Part shown: in pieces, positions 28,461-36,193 of the stretch | Layout of the letters: every line of letters begins with the position of its first letter | Numbering within the stretch: the first letter of the stretch is position 1 | Assembly: GCA_947627595.1 (NCBI GenBank) | Contig: CANQWQ010000013.1 | Coordinates: 1-45,282, forward strand | Source: an uncultured Clostridia bacterium | GTDB taxonomy: Bacteria; Bacillota; Clostridia; TANB77; CAG-508 | Length of the DNA: 45,282 nucleotides | Direction: 5' to 3' | The notes under the pieces: model-generated | Databases searched by the model: none | The model's input: the letters and a program-made list of their open reading frames with translations, nothing else | Told to the model about the DNA's origin: nothing | Made by a program: the position numbers and the translations under genes

Positions 28461-28964
28461 TTACTTACGACCAACAATCACGATATTATATGGATTATTT
28501 TGATCTAAAACGGAAACTGTTAAAGCAAGCGTGGTTCCACCAGGGATTCCTAAGTTTTCATCACTTACTCTATACCATTGTCCTGTGCTTCTAGCAATAT
28601 ATGTAGTACCAGAAGTACCTCCTATATAAATGGTTGAAATAATACCGTTTTCGTTTCTGGCTATACAATACAACCGATTTAGTGTGGTATCTTCAGGAAC
28701 TCTTATAACAAATGTTGCCCCACTTGTTACAACTTGCCCTGCTTGGCCTGCCATTGTCCCTGTTGGGCTGTCGACAAGAATAGGTCCCTTTGCCATAAGG
28801 CTGAACTCGCCGTCAACATTTTCCACAGACACAAGCTCAAGCCCATCAGTAGTTACTTCCCACTGATTATCTTCGGGCTCGGCCGCAAAGGCTACAGTGG
28901 CTGTTCCGGTCATAGTAGTTGCTAAAAGTAAAAGACTCATGATGATTGATAATATTTTTTTCAT
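28461..28964 (-). CDS. Secreted small protein of foreign composition
   Basis: The 167-residue protein has a clear signal peptide (basic MKK, hydrophobic stretch, likely cleavage after TATVAFA before AEPEDN). The mature part, about 140 residues, is beta-rich with many Gly and Thr, including YIGGTSGTTYIARSTGQWYR. No family was recognised. The codon use differs from its neighbours (more GC-ending codons). It holds the only sense CGG codon found in the window, at 28674-28676 (Asn-CGG-Leu), with no change of frame. A +1 shift there would stop almost at once (TGT ATT GTA TAG). These features and the flanking inverted repeats suggest recent acquisition. Confidence 0.75.
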   Translation of the reverse strand: MKKILSIIMSLLLLATTMTGTATVAFAAEPEDNQWEVTTDGLELVSVENVDGEFSLMAKGPILVDSPTGTMAGQAGQVVTSGATFVIRVPEDTTLNRLYCIARNENGIISTIYIGGTSGTTYIARSTGQWYRVSDENLGIPGGTTLALTVSVLDQNNPYNIVIVGRK

Positions 28965-29017
28965 ATAGACATCTCCTTATGTTTGCTCCCAAAACAATAA
29001 GAATATAAATAATTATA

Positions 29018-29650
29018 TCACAAAACTCTTGATTCAAAAGAAAAGTTTAAAAATGTCCCCAAACGTATGAGCGCCAATCGTTCTAAAACAGTATATGTAT
29101 TGATATCAGGAATATCTGATTCATCTATTTTATCTATTAAAATATTTCCATATTCTACGCCATTAACACTTAAGATAAAGCCTGTATTTCTGTCAAATAC
29201 TATTTTATCGCTATTTTCAGCGGTTATCTCATATTTGTCATTATCAAAATCTTTTATTTTCCATTTAAAAACTAACTTAAATTCATTTTTAAGAGAAAAA
29301 TCTTTTGTTAAATATGAATAAAGCGGAAATTCTAAAACACTTTTATCAGAGTTTTCTATCTCTTCTTCGTAATAAGTTTTATTATCTTCATCAATTATAT
29401 AGACTTTTCCAAGTTTAAAATTATAGTAATAATAAAAATCTAAATGTGAACCAGGAATAATATAAACTATGTCTTTATATCTTTTAATAATCATGTCACT
29501 ATTTTCAAAGTAATAATTGTCAATCTCTGAATTTATTTTCATTAGATTAATTATTTCGTTAATTTTATTGAATTTTGCTACAAATAAACTTATCAAAACT
29601 ATTGAAATTAAAGCAATTATTAAGATCAAAATTTTCATAAATTTATTCAT
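29018..29650 (-). CDS. Membrane-anchored hypothetical protein, paralogue of the 27703 gene, altered C-terminus
   Basis: The 210-residue protein starts at the ATG at 29650 with GGAGG five bases upstream (a TTG start at 29662 would include the binding site). It has one N-terminal helix, then a domain matching the 27703-28332 product (LEFPLYSYLTKDFSLKNEFKL, given in two parts: LEFPLYSYLTKDF and SLKNEFKLVFKWKIKD). After INTYT, where the paralogue ends, it continues with about 23 unrelated residues (VLERLALIRLGTFLNF and on). This suggests that an insertion replaced the original stop. Its start is 13 bases from the Spo0A-C-like gene. Confidence 0.7.
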   Translation of the reverse strand: MNKFMKILILIIALISIVLISLFVAKFNKINEIINLMKINSEIDNYYFENSDMIIKRYKDIVYIIPGSHLDFYYYYNFKLGKVYIIDEDNKTYYEEEIENSDKSVLEFPLYSYLTKDFSLKNEFKLVFKWKIKDFDNDKYEITAENSDKIVFDRNTGFILSVNGVEYGNILIDKIDESDIPDINTYTVLERLALIRLGTFLNFSFESRVL

Positions 29651-29662
29651 AACTTCCTCCAA

Positions 29663-29989
29663 TTAATTTAAAACTAAATTTGATATTATAATTTGTAATA
29701 TCTTTCTTAAGCTCATATCAGTTGGATCTAAGTCAAGATAATTAATTAACTTGCTTTTACTATATTCATTAGAAAGTAATATTCCTAATGTGTAATTAAC
29801 ATCACCTTTAATAGCAGATCTCTTAACTTTATGTACCCTACCAAGATGAGCATAACACTCTTTTAAAGTAAAATCATAATAATTATTTTCTTCAATTATA
29901 AACAATATAATTTCTTTAAGATATCTAAAGCCTTTATAACTTGGTTTAAATCCTGCATTTCTTAGTTCATTTATAATTTTACGTTCCAT
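29663..29989 (-). CDS. Stand-alone Spo0A C-terminal-like DNA-binding protein
   Basis: The 108-residue protein matches the pattern of the Spo0A effector domain: FKPSYKGFRYLKEIILFII resembles the IKGYxYLREAI start and LGRVHKVKRSAIKGDVNYTLG resembles the SRVERAIRHAIE recognition helix. There is no receiver domain. It may be a small transcription regulator derived from Spo0A. Its ribosome binding site AGGAGG lies inside a terminator-like hairpin at 29992-30024, so its translation may be gated. The gene sits between an ECF-type sigma factor and a membrane protein and could act with them in an envelope response. Confidence 0.65.
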   Translation of the reverse strand: MERKIINELRNAGFKPSYKGFRYLKEIILFIIEENNYYDFTLKECYAHLGRVHKVKRSAIKGDVNYTLGILLSNEYSKSKLINYLDLDPTDMSLRKILQIIISNLVLN

Positions 29990-29991
29990 AT

Positions 29992-30024
29992 AAAAAATCC
30001 TCCTATAAATTAAGAGGATTTTTT
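29992..30024 (-). terminator. Hairpin that is both terminator-like and hides the next gene's Shine-Dalgarno
   Basis: The arms AAAAAATCCTC and GAGGATTTTTT (29992-30002, 30014-30024) make an 11-bp stem. On the minus strand the 3' arm contains the AGGAGG (29999-30004) of the gene starting at 29989 and ends in six T. The stem therefore can stop RNA polymerase after the sigma gene or block ribosome entry on read-through RNA. Confidence 0.7.
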
Positions 30025-30046
30025 AGTCACTTTTGGGTGCAAATTT

Positions 30047-30949
30047 TTAATTTTTTAACAAAATTGTAACACTCTCTCCTTTAGACGTCAGTATATGTAC
30101 AGATGCCTCCTCAGCTAATTTTATCTTATTGCAATTGAACTTAATTTCAAAAATATCATCTTGCAACCAATTAGCTTCTGTAGGATATATTACTTTTTTG
30201 TTTTCATTTATATTTGTTAGATAAATAAATTTATCATTCAAATATGGTTCAAAATCGTTTTTATTTATTTTGCTTTCACAAAAATCAATTTTTAATGTAA
30301 GTTCATTATTTTCTATATTATATTCTACATTTTCAATTTGTTCAGAATTATAGTGAACTTCATAGTTTCTATTTTCTCTAATTTTATTAGTAATAATTGT
30401 TCCTGCAATTGCAATTCCAGAAGAAAAGATAATCAAAATCAAAATTATTGGGATAAACTTATTTAACTTTTTATTTGTTTTTAACTTTTCTTTAGCTCTT
30501 CTAAATCTACTTTTTACAGTATTTAAATTTTCATCAAGGTCATTTGAAATCTTACTAATAGTAGATTCAGATAAAACATAAGGTCTAATAACTTCTTTCT
30601 CCTCTTCAGTTAAATCTTTTATCAAATCTTCAAAATTTTCTTTGCTTTCTAGTTTTTCTAATGAATAATCTTCATATTCTTCACTAGTAAAAGGTTTTAT
30701 CTTTTCTATTAATAAGTCATCATCTTCAGATCTTTTATAAAACTTAATACATTCTCTATTTAAAATTGATAAAATCCAATATTTAAATTTTTCTTTATCT
30801 TTTAATTTATCTATATTTTTGAAAGCTAAATATTCTGTTTCTGCAACTGCATCTTCAGCATCATTTTTGTTTTTTAATTTAAAAAGTGCTATTTTACAAA
30901 GTAAACCATGAATCTTCACTAATTCTTCTTCCAATTCATTTTCACTCAT
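30047..30949 (-). CDS. ECF-type sigma factor fused to a membrane helix and outer domain
   Basis: The 300-residue protein has a sigma-70 region 2 (KIALFKLKNKNDAEDAVAET, KDKEKFKYWILSILNRE) and region 4 (LTEEEKEVIRPYVLSESTISKISNDL, ENLNTVKSRFRRAKEKLK). They are followed by one membrane helix (about residues 164-187) and about 110 extracytoplasmic residues with a probable beta fold. Such membrane-tethered ECF proteins sense outside signals directly without a separate anti-sigma factor. It begins 15 bases after valS with no obvious ribosome binding site, so expression may depend on valS translation. Confidence 0.85.
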   Translation of the reverse strand: MSENELEEELVKIHGLLCKIALFKLKNKNDAEDAVAETEYLAFKNIDKLKDKEKFKYWILSILNRECIKFYKRSEDDDLLIEKIKPFTSEEYEDYSLEKLESKENFEDLIKDLTEEEKEVIRPYVLSESTISKISNDLDENLNTVKSRFRRAKEKLKTNKKLNKFIPIILILIIFSSGIAIAGTIITNKIRENRNYEVHYNSEQIENVEYNIENNELTLKIDFCESKINKNDFEPYLNDKFIYLTNINENKKVIYPTEANWLQDDIFEIKFNCNKIKLAEEASVHILTSKGESVTILLKN

Positions 30950-30963
30950 AAATAATAAACTTT

Positions 30964-33648
30964 CTATTTTTTCAAACCGTTTAGTCTTTCTTCTACACTT
31001 TCAAGCATTTGCTTGTAATTGTTTAATTTTTCTTTTTCTTCTAAGACTTTTTTCTCAGGAGCTTTATTAACAAATCCTGGATTTGATAGCATTTTTTCTC
31101 CTCTTTCAACTTCTGAAACTAGTCTTGCTTTTTCATTTTCTAGTCTAGCTATTTCTTCTTTTATATCAACTAATTCATCAAAAGGAATAAATGCCTTAAT
31201 ATTGTCAACAACGATTGAAACTGCGTTTTCTGGAATATTCTTCTCATCTTTTTGAATTACGATTTCATCACTAAATCCAAGTTTTTCTAAGAATGATTTT
31301 GATTCTTCCAATTCTTCAAAATCGCTGTCTGTAACTAAAATTAATTTTGCTTTTTTAGAAGGGTGAACATTCATTTTTGCTCTAACATTTCTAATTTCAA
31401 CAATTAATTTTTTCAATTTTTCAACTAAGTTTTCTTCTTTATCAAATACAAATTTTTCTCTTATATCAGGCCATTTAGCAGCAATTAAATCTTCTGTTCC
31501 AAAAACTATTAAATGTGGGTAAATCTCAGCTGTTATAAATGGCATAAATGGATGTAATAATTTTAATGAAGAAGCTAAAACATGACTTAAAACATCTGAA
31601 ACTTGAACTTTTGTAGCTTCATCATCACTATAAATTCTAGATTTTACCATCTCGATATACCAATCACAGAATTCATTCCAAATAAAGTTATAAATCTTGT
31701 CTAAAGCAATTCCAATGTCGTAATTATCAATATTTTTGCTAACTTCAACAACTAATTTATCTAATTTATTTAAAATCCATTTATCTTCTAATTTGAACAT
31801 TTTTGGATCATAAGCTTTGTTTTTCTCAAAAGCTTCATGGCAAAAATCTCTAACCTTTTGTTCATCAGCCAAATTAGATGAAACAAATTTTGCTGCATTC
31901 CAAATTTTATTAGCAAAGTTTGAAGCTTGATCTAATTTTTCTGGCATAAATCTAATGTCATTACCCATTGTAGTTCCTGAAATTACTGAAAATCTTAATG
32001 CGTCTGCACCATATTTTTCAATAACATCTAATGGATCAATTCCATTTCCAAGAGTCTTTGACATTTTTCTTCCTTGGCTATCTCTAACAATTCCATGTAT
32101 TAAAACATCTTTAAATGGTTCAGTATCTGTTAGCTCTAGGCCTTGTGACATCATTCTAGATATCCAGAATGTTATAATATCAAAACCTGTAACTAATGTT
32201 GATGTAGGATAAAATGTTTTATAATCTTCGTTTTCAGTGTTTGGCCAACCTAAAGTTGAGAATGGCCATAAAGCAGAACTAAACCATGTATCTAGTGTAT
32301 CTGGATCTTGTTCTAGATTTTTAGAACCACATTTCTTACATTTATCTGGGCAAGTTTTTGCAACATGAATTTCGCCACAGTCTTTACAATAATAAGCTGG
32401 TATTCTATGGCCCCACCATAATTGACGGGAAATACACCAATCTTGAATATTATCTAACCAATTAAAATATTGTTTCTCATATCTTTTTGGAACAAATCTA
32501 ACTTTATCAGCTCTAACACTATCTGCAGCTCTCTTTCCTAAATCTTTCATTGAAACGAACCATTGTGTAGAAACTTTTGGCTCGATAGTTGTTTTACATC
32601 TTTCACATTTTGCAACATTATGTGTATAATCTTCTGTTTCAACTAAATTTCCTAATTTTTCAAGCTTTTTAACTATTTCTTTTCTGGCTTCTAATAAGTC
32701 CATTCCTTTAAGTTCTGGAACTAAATTACCCATTTTAAAGTTTTCATCAAAAACTTCAACCATTTCTAGATTATGTCTTAAACCACAGGCATAATCATTT
32801 GGATCATGACAAGGTGTAATTTTAACAGCACCTGAGCCAAAGTCCATCTCAACGAAATCATCTGCAATAATTGGAATTTCTTTATTCATAATTGGTAAAA
32901 TACAAGTTTTTCCAACTAAATTTTTATATCTTTTATCATCTGGGTGAACAGCTACAGCAGTATCTCCAAGCATTGTTTCAGGTCTAGTTGTAGCAACTTC
33001 TATATACTCATTTTCAGTTCCAGTAATTTTATAACGAATATGCCATAAATGTGATGGTTCTTCTTTATATTCAACTTCTGCATCTGAAATTGATGTATTA
33101 CAGCTTGGACACCAGTTTACCATTCTCTTTCCTTTATAAATTAAACCTTTATTATAAAGTCTGATAAATTGCTCTAAAACTGCGTCACTCATTCCGTCAT
33201 CTAAAGTAAATCTAGTTCTTTCCCAATCACATGAACAACCTAATTTTCTTTGTTGTTCTTGAATGATTCCACCATATTTATGTGTCCAATCCCAAGCTTC
33301 TTCTAGGAATTTTTCTCTTCCTAAATCTTGTTTAATTTTTCCTTCTTCTTTAAGCTTTTGAACAACTTTCATTTCAGTTGAAATTGCAGCATGATCTGTT
33401 CCAGGAAGCCATAAAGTATTAAAACCATTCATTCTTTTATATCTAATTAAAATATCTTGAATTGTGTCATCTAAAGCATGACCCATATGTAGTTTTCCTG
33501 TGACGTTTGGAGGAGGCATCATTACACAATAAGCTTCTTTAGTCTTATCCATTGAAGGTCTAAAATAACCTTTATTTTCCCACTCTTTGTATAATTTTTC
33601 TTCAAATTCTTTTGGAAAATATTTGTCTTGCATTTTCTCTTTTTTCAT
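30964..33648 (-). CDS. valS: Valyl-tRNA synthetase
   Basis: The 894-residue class I enzyme charges tRNA-Val. Visible are PPPNVTGKLHMGHALDD (HIGH motif), the editing domain with TTRPETMLGDTAVAVHP, the zinc-binding CERCKTTIEP and CKDCGEIHVAKTC, the KMSKS loop GRKMSKTLGNG and a C-terminal coiled-coil arm. It is preceded by a T-box leader and a strong promoter and followed by the sigma-factor gene. The frame is intact. Confidence 0.97.
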   Translation of the reverse strand: MKKEKMQDKYFPKEFEEKLYKEWENKGYFRPSMDKTKEAYCVMMPPPNVTGKLHMGHALDDTIQDILIRYKRMNGFNTLWLPGTDHAAISTEMKVVQKLKEEGKIKQDLGREKFLEEAWDWTHKYGGIIQEQQRKLGCSCDWERTRFTLDDGMSDAVLEQFIRLYNKGLIYKGKRMVNWCPSCNTSISDAEVEYKEEPSHLWHIRYKITGTENEYIEVATTRPETMLGDTAVAVHPDDKRYKNLVGKTCILPIMNKEIPIIADDFVEMDFGSGAVKITPCHDPNDYACGLRHNLEMVEVFDENFKMGNLVPELKGMDLLEARKEIVKKLEKLGNLVETEDYTHNVAKCERCKTTIEPKVSTQWFVSMKDLGKRAADSVRADKVRFVPKRYEKQYFNWLDNIQDWCISRQLWWGHRIPAYYCKDCGEIHVAKTCPDKCKKCGSKNLEQDPDTLDTWFSSALWPFSTLGWPNTENEDYKTFYPTSTLVTGFDIITFWISRMMSQGLELTDTEPFKDVLIHGIVRDSQGRKMSKTLGNGIDPLDVIEKYGADALRFSVISGTTMGNDIRFMPEKLDQASNFANKIWNAAKFVSSNLADEQKVRDFCHEAFEKNKAYDPKMFKLEDKWILNKLDKLVVEVSKNIDNYDIGIALDKIYNFIWNEFCDWYIEMVKSRIYSDDEATKVQVSDVLSHVLASSLKLLHPFMPFITAEIYPHLIVFGTEDLIAAKWPDIREKFVFDKEENLVEKLKKLIVEIRNVRAKMNVHPSKKAKLILVTDSDFEELEESKSFLEKLGFSDEIVIQKDEKNIPENAVSIVVDNIKAFIPFDELVDIKEEIARLENEKARLVSEVERGEKMLSNPGFVNKAPEKKVLEEKEKLNNYKQMLESVEERLNGLKK

Positions 33649-33671
33649 AAAATTCCCTCCTTACAAATAAA

Positions 33672-33926
33672 AAACAAAAACTTCGCCATCTAAGGGCGAA
33701 GTATAACGCGGTACCACCTTAATTATTTTAAATTTTTAAAATTTAAAATATCTCAAAACTTTTAACGCAAGTTATTCGGGTAAACTTAAAGTTATTTTCG
33801 GTTTACCAGCTCCAAAGCTACCTTCAGTTTATCTTATTATAAGAAGCTCTCAGCAGACTACTTCTTTTCTCTTTCTAACAGTTTTAAACTTACTCCTCTT
33901 CTTCATCGCTTTTAAAATATTATGTT
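33672..33926 (-). promoter_or_regulatory. T-box riboswitch (valine) in the valS leader
   Basis: On the minus strand the leader holds the T-box core AAGGTGGTACCGCG just before the terminator stem ACTTCGCC/GGCGAAGT with a T-rich tail (33676-33701). Upstream, Stem I features include GGAGTAAGTTT pairing with TAAACT, and GCTGAGAG. A candidate specifier GTA (33819-33821, Val) lies in GAAGGTAGC opposite the AGTA bulge. Uncharged tRNA-Val is expected to favour the antiterminator and turn valS on. Confidence 0.9.
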
Positions 33927-33927
33927 A

Positions 33928-33956
33928 ATGATAGCACATAATAATCTTGTTGTCAA
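33928..33956 (-). promoter_or_regulatory. Promoter for the T-box/valS transcript
   Basis: A perfect -35 TTGACA (33951-33956) and -10 TATCAT (33928-33933) have a 17-base spacer. They stand just before the T-box leader. Confidence 0.8.
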
Positions 33957-33961
33957 CAGTT

Positions 33962-34087
33962 TTATTTTGTTTTCTTATTTAACTCTTCTGCTCTCTTCTT
34001 TTGATCATCAAGTGAAATCCACCCAAAATAAGTTGGAACAAATTCTCCTATATTTTTCTCATTTTCATATTTTTTATCATCTTTCAT
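33962..34087 (-). CDS. Small hypothetical protein (41 residues)
   Basis: An ATG at 34087 opens 41 codons to a TAA at 33962. The charged product reads MKDDKKYENEKNIG, then EFVPTYFGWISLDDQKK, and ends with AEELNKKTK. An AAAGGAG lies 13 bases upstream, a long spacing. The central aromatic FVPTYFGWISLDDQ does not look random, and the gene fills an otherwise empty gap between the DUF3137-type gene and the valS promoter. Function unknown. Confidence 0.5.
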   Translation of the reverse strand: MKDDKKYENEKNIGEFVPTYFGWISLDDQKKRAEELNKKTK

Positions 34088-34158
34088 AATAGACTTTAAA
34101 CTCCTTTCAAAAGTTTATAGTCTTATTATTTCTTTAAAATATGATTTTTATTATTTTT

Positions 34159-35139
34159 TTAAACTTCATTTTTATTTGCTAAATTTCTCTTTTCTCTGTC
34201 TTCTTGATTTCCATACATTATGATAATATTATCAATCAATAATTCATAAATCATTCTAGGAACATCTATTATTAAGAAATATTTTTCTAGCATATTGTAG
34301 TTAACACTACTTTTAAATGTTGGTGGTTCAAAAATATCTCCAACATCAATTCTAAAGTAAATCATATCTCTATCGACTTTGATATTTAAGATTGTTTTAA
34401 AAATATTTCTAATTTTAACTAACTCTTCAATTGCTTCTGGTGTTAGGATTTCCATAGCATTTTGTCTTATTCCATTATCTCTAGAACCTGAAAAAACGTC
34501 ATAATATTTTTCAAATTCAGCTGATTCCATTTCAATTCTATTTTTATTAAATTTTGAAAATGCAGAATTATTTAAAATAGCAAATTGAGCTCTTGTAGGA
34601 GTTTTTAATTTAATCATTCCATATAAGCCCAAAAATGTTGTTACATAAGTTGTTTGAGTATGTCCTTGGGAATCAACAGATTCATGTCTTTCTTGTGTAT
34701 GAACTTGTGACATTTTTAAAAGCGATCCATCTTCTAAAGTACCATCAATTTCATCTTCTGAAGAATAGGTGTCCCAACCTCTATCAAATTCACCTCTAGC
34801 ATAGTCTGTAGAAGAAATTCCAATATTAGCATTATATTTAAATGATGGGTTACTTTGTTTAACAATTTCATTTATAACATTTTCCTTAAAATAACGTTTA
34901 TATTCTTTAGTTATTTTTGCAATATAAATTATTAAAAATATAGCAGTTGCAAGGAATATAAGTATAAATAAAACTGCAAATCTGCTTATTCCTGCTACAA
35001 TAACTAATGCCCAAATAGCACCAGTTACTAAGAATCCTAAAATTGTTTTCTTAAGAGCTTCTTTTCTCTTTTTTTCTACAATTTCACCACAATTTTGGTA
35101 AATTTTATCATAAATTTCTTTAAAATTCCTTTGTTTCAT
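34159..35139 (-). CDS. DUF3137-type membrane protein, LemA partner
   Basis: The 326-residue protein has two N-terminal membrane helices (about residues 30-72) with a cytoplasmic domain after. The context is diagnostic: it follows lemA by 14 bases, as DUF3137 proteins typically do. The sequence shows ISSTDYARGEFDRGWDTYSSEDEIDG and later RIDVGDIFEPPTF. The role is unknown; LemA-linked proteins are thought to act at the membrane. Confidence 0.8.
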   Translation of the reverse strand: MKQRNFKEIYDKIYQNCGEIVEKKRKEALKKTILGFLVTGAIWALVIVAGISRFAVLFILIFLATAIFLIIYIAKITKEYKRYFKENVINEIVKQSNPSFKYNANIGISSTDYARGEFDRGWDTYSSEDEIDGTLEDGSLLKMSQVHTQERHESVDSQGHTQTTYVTTFLGLYGMIKLKTPTRAQFAILNNSAFSKFNKNRIEMESAEFEKYYDVFSGSRDNGIRQNAMEILTPEAIEELVKIRNIFKTILNIKVDRDMIYFRIDVGDIFEPPTFKSSVNYNMLEKYFLIIDVPRMIYELLIDNIIIMYGNQEDREKRNLANKNEV

Positions 35140-35153
35140 GACTCAAATTCCTC

Positions 35154-35687
35154 TTAAATTTGTACTTTTACATTCTTTTTAGCTTGTTCTTCAGCTTCAA
35201 AGAATACTTCAGCTTTTGCACCCATTAAGTTTGCTAAAATACTTGATGGAAAACTTTGAACTTTAGTATTATATACAGTTACGTCACTATTATATAGACG
35301 TCTAGCAGCTGATAATCCACTTTCTGTTCTTTCAAGTTGTGCTTGTAATTCTAAGAATTGGCTACTAGCTTTTAAAGCTGGATATTTCTCAGCTAAAAGT
35401 AAAACATCACTACATTTATTATCAGCATCTTCACCTGCTTTTAGATTTTTGTTAGAAAGATATTCTGTTCTAGCTTTTGTAACTTCTTCTAGAACTTTTT
35501 CTTCGTGTTCACAATATCCTTTAACACATTCAACTAAATTTGGAATTAAATCAAATCTTTTTGTTAAAGCTACATCAATTCCACTTCTAGATTGTTTTAC
35601 TTTATTTTGTAAGCTTTTAATTGAGTTATAGTCTAAAATAATAGCTATAACAATAATTAGTACTACTACGAATATTGCTATTCCCAT
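35154..35687 (-). CDS. lemA: LemA family protein
   Basis: The 177-residue protein has one N-terminal helix (residues 2-20), then the LemA helical bundle: YNSIKSLQNKVKQSRSGIDVALTKRFDLIPNLVE (shown as KVKQSRSGIDVALTKR and FDLIPNLVECVKGY), and LQAQLERTESGLSAARRLYN with YNTKVQSFPSSILANLMG. All are family hallmarks. The exact function is unknown. The start is right behind a terminator-like hairpin (35700-35729). Confidence 0.93.
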   Translation of the reverse strand: MGIAIFVVVLIIVIAIILDYNSIKSLQNKVKQSRSGIDVALTKRFDLIPNLVECVKGYCEHEEKVLEEVTKARTEYLSNKNLKAGEDADNKCSDVLLLAEKYPALKASSQFLELQAQLERTESGLSAARRLYNSDVTVYNTKVQSFPSSILANLMGAKAEVFFEAEEQAKKNVKVQI

Positions 35688-35699
35688 GTTAAACCTCCT

Positions 35700-35729
35700 G
35701 AAAAATGAGGTAGTTACCAGCTACCTCAT
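35700..35729 (-). terminator. Terminator/attenuator between a membrane-protein gene and lemA
   Basis: The arms ATGAGGTAG and CTACCTCAT (35705-35713, 35721-35729) are followed by TTTTT on the minus strand. The lemA binding site AGGAGG begins about four bases after the T run, leaving no room for a promoter. lemA must be reached by read-through or by a promoter inside the upstream gene. Confidence 0.75.
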
Positions 35730-35740
35730 CTTAAGTAAAA

Positions 35741-36097
35741 TTAAATTAATCCTAAACTTGTTATAAGTAAGACTATTGTAGATGCAATTCCGGTAACAAA
35801 TAAAGGAATTGCCCACAATTTTATTACTGGTATATATTTATTAAACTTTGTAAAATTTGTTTCATCTCTTTCAAGAGAATTTTTCAAAACTGCATCCATG
35901 AAAAATACAAATAATACTGCACACATTGTACATGAATAATTTTTTGAGCCTACCATATAAGATATTATAAAAATTATCTGAAATGGTAGAACACAGCTAA
36001 ATAAGTCATACCAGAAAAACAAATTTCTAACATCTCTTCTGGTTATTCCTTCATTAGCAACAGCAACGTTTGCAAATAAATCATTAGCTCTTGCCAT
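35741..36097 (-). CDS. Small multi-pass membrane protein, hypothetical
   Basis: The 118-residue product has three likely helices (about residues 27-50, 55-75, 95-118). The start at 36097 (MARANDLFANVAVANEG) is chosen because AAAGGAG stands 5 bases upstream. An earlier start at 36115 would span that site. It has its own promoter (36137-36165) and is followed by the attenuator-like hairpin and lemA. No family was recognised. Confidence 0.7.
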   Translation of the reverse strand: MARANDLFANVAVANEGITRRDVRNLFFWYDLFSCVLPFQIIFIISYMVGSKNYSCTMCAVLFVFFMDAVLKNSLERDETNFTKFNKYIPVIKLWAIPLFVTGIASTIVLLITSLGLI

Positions 36098-36136
36098 ATT
36101 TTTCTCCTTTATCATTTGTCATAATAATATAATCTT

Positions 36137-36165
36137 ATTATATCTATAATATTAGGCTTTATCAA
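36137..36165 (-). promoter_or_regulatory. Promoter for the membrane protein-lemA-DUF3137 unit
   Basis: The -35 TTGATA (36160-36165) and perfect -10 TATAAT (36137-36142) have a 17-base spacer, about 40 bases ahead of the ATG at 36097. Confidence 0.7.
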
Positions 36166-36193
36166 TATTTTTTATATTAAATTTCTATTACAA

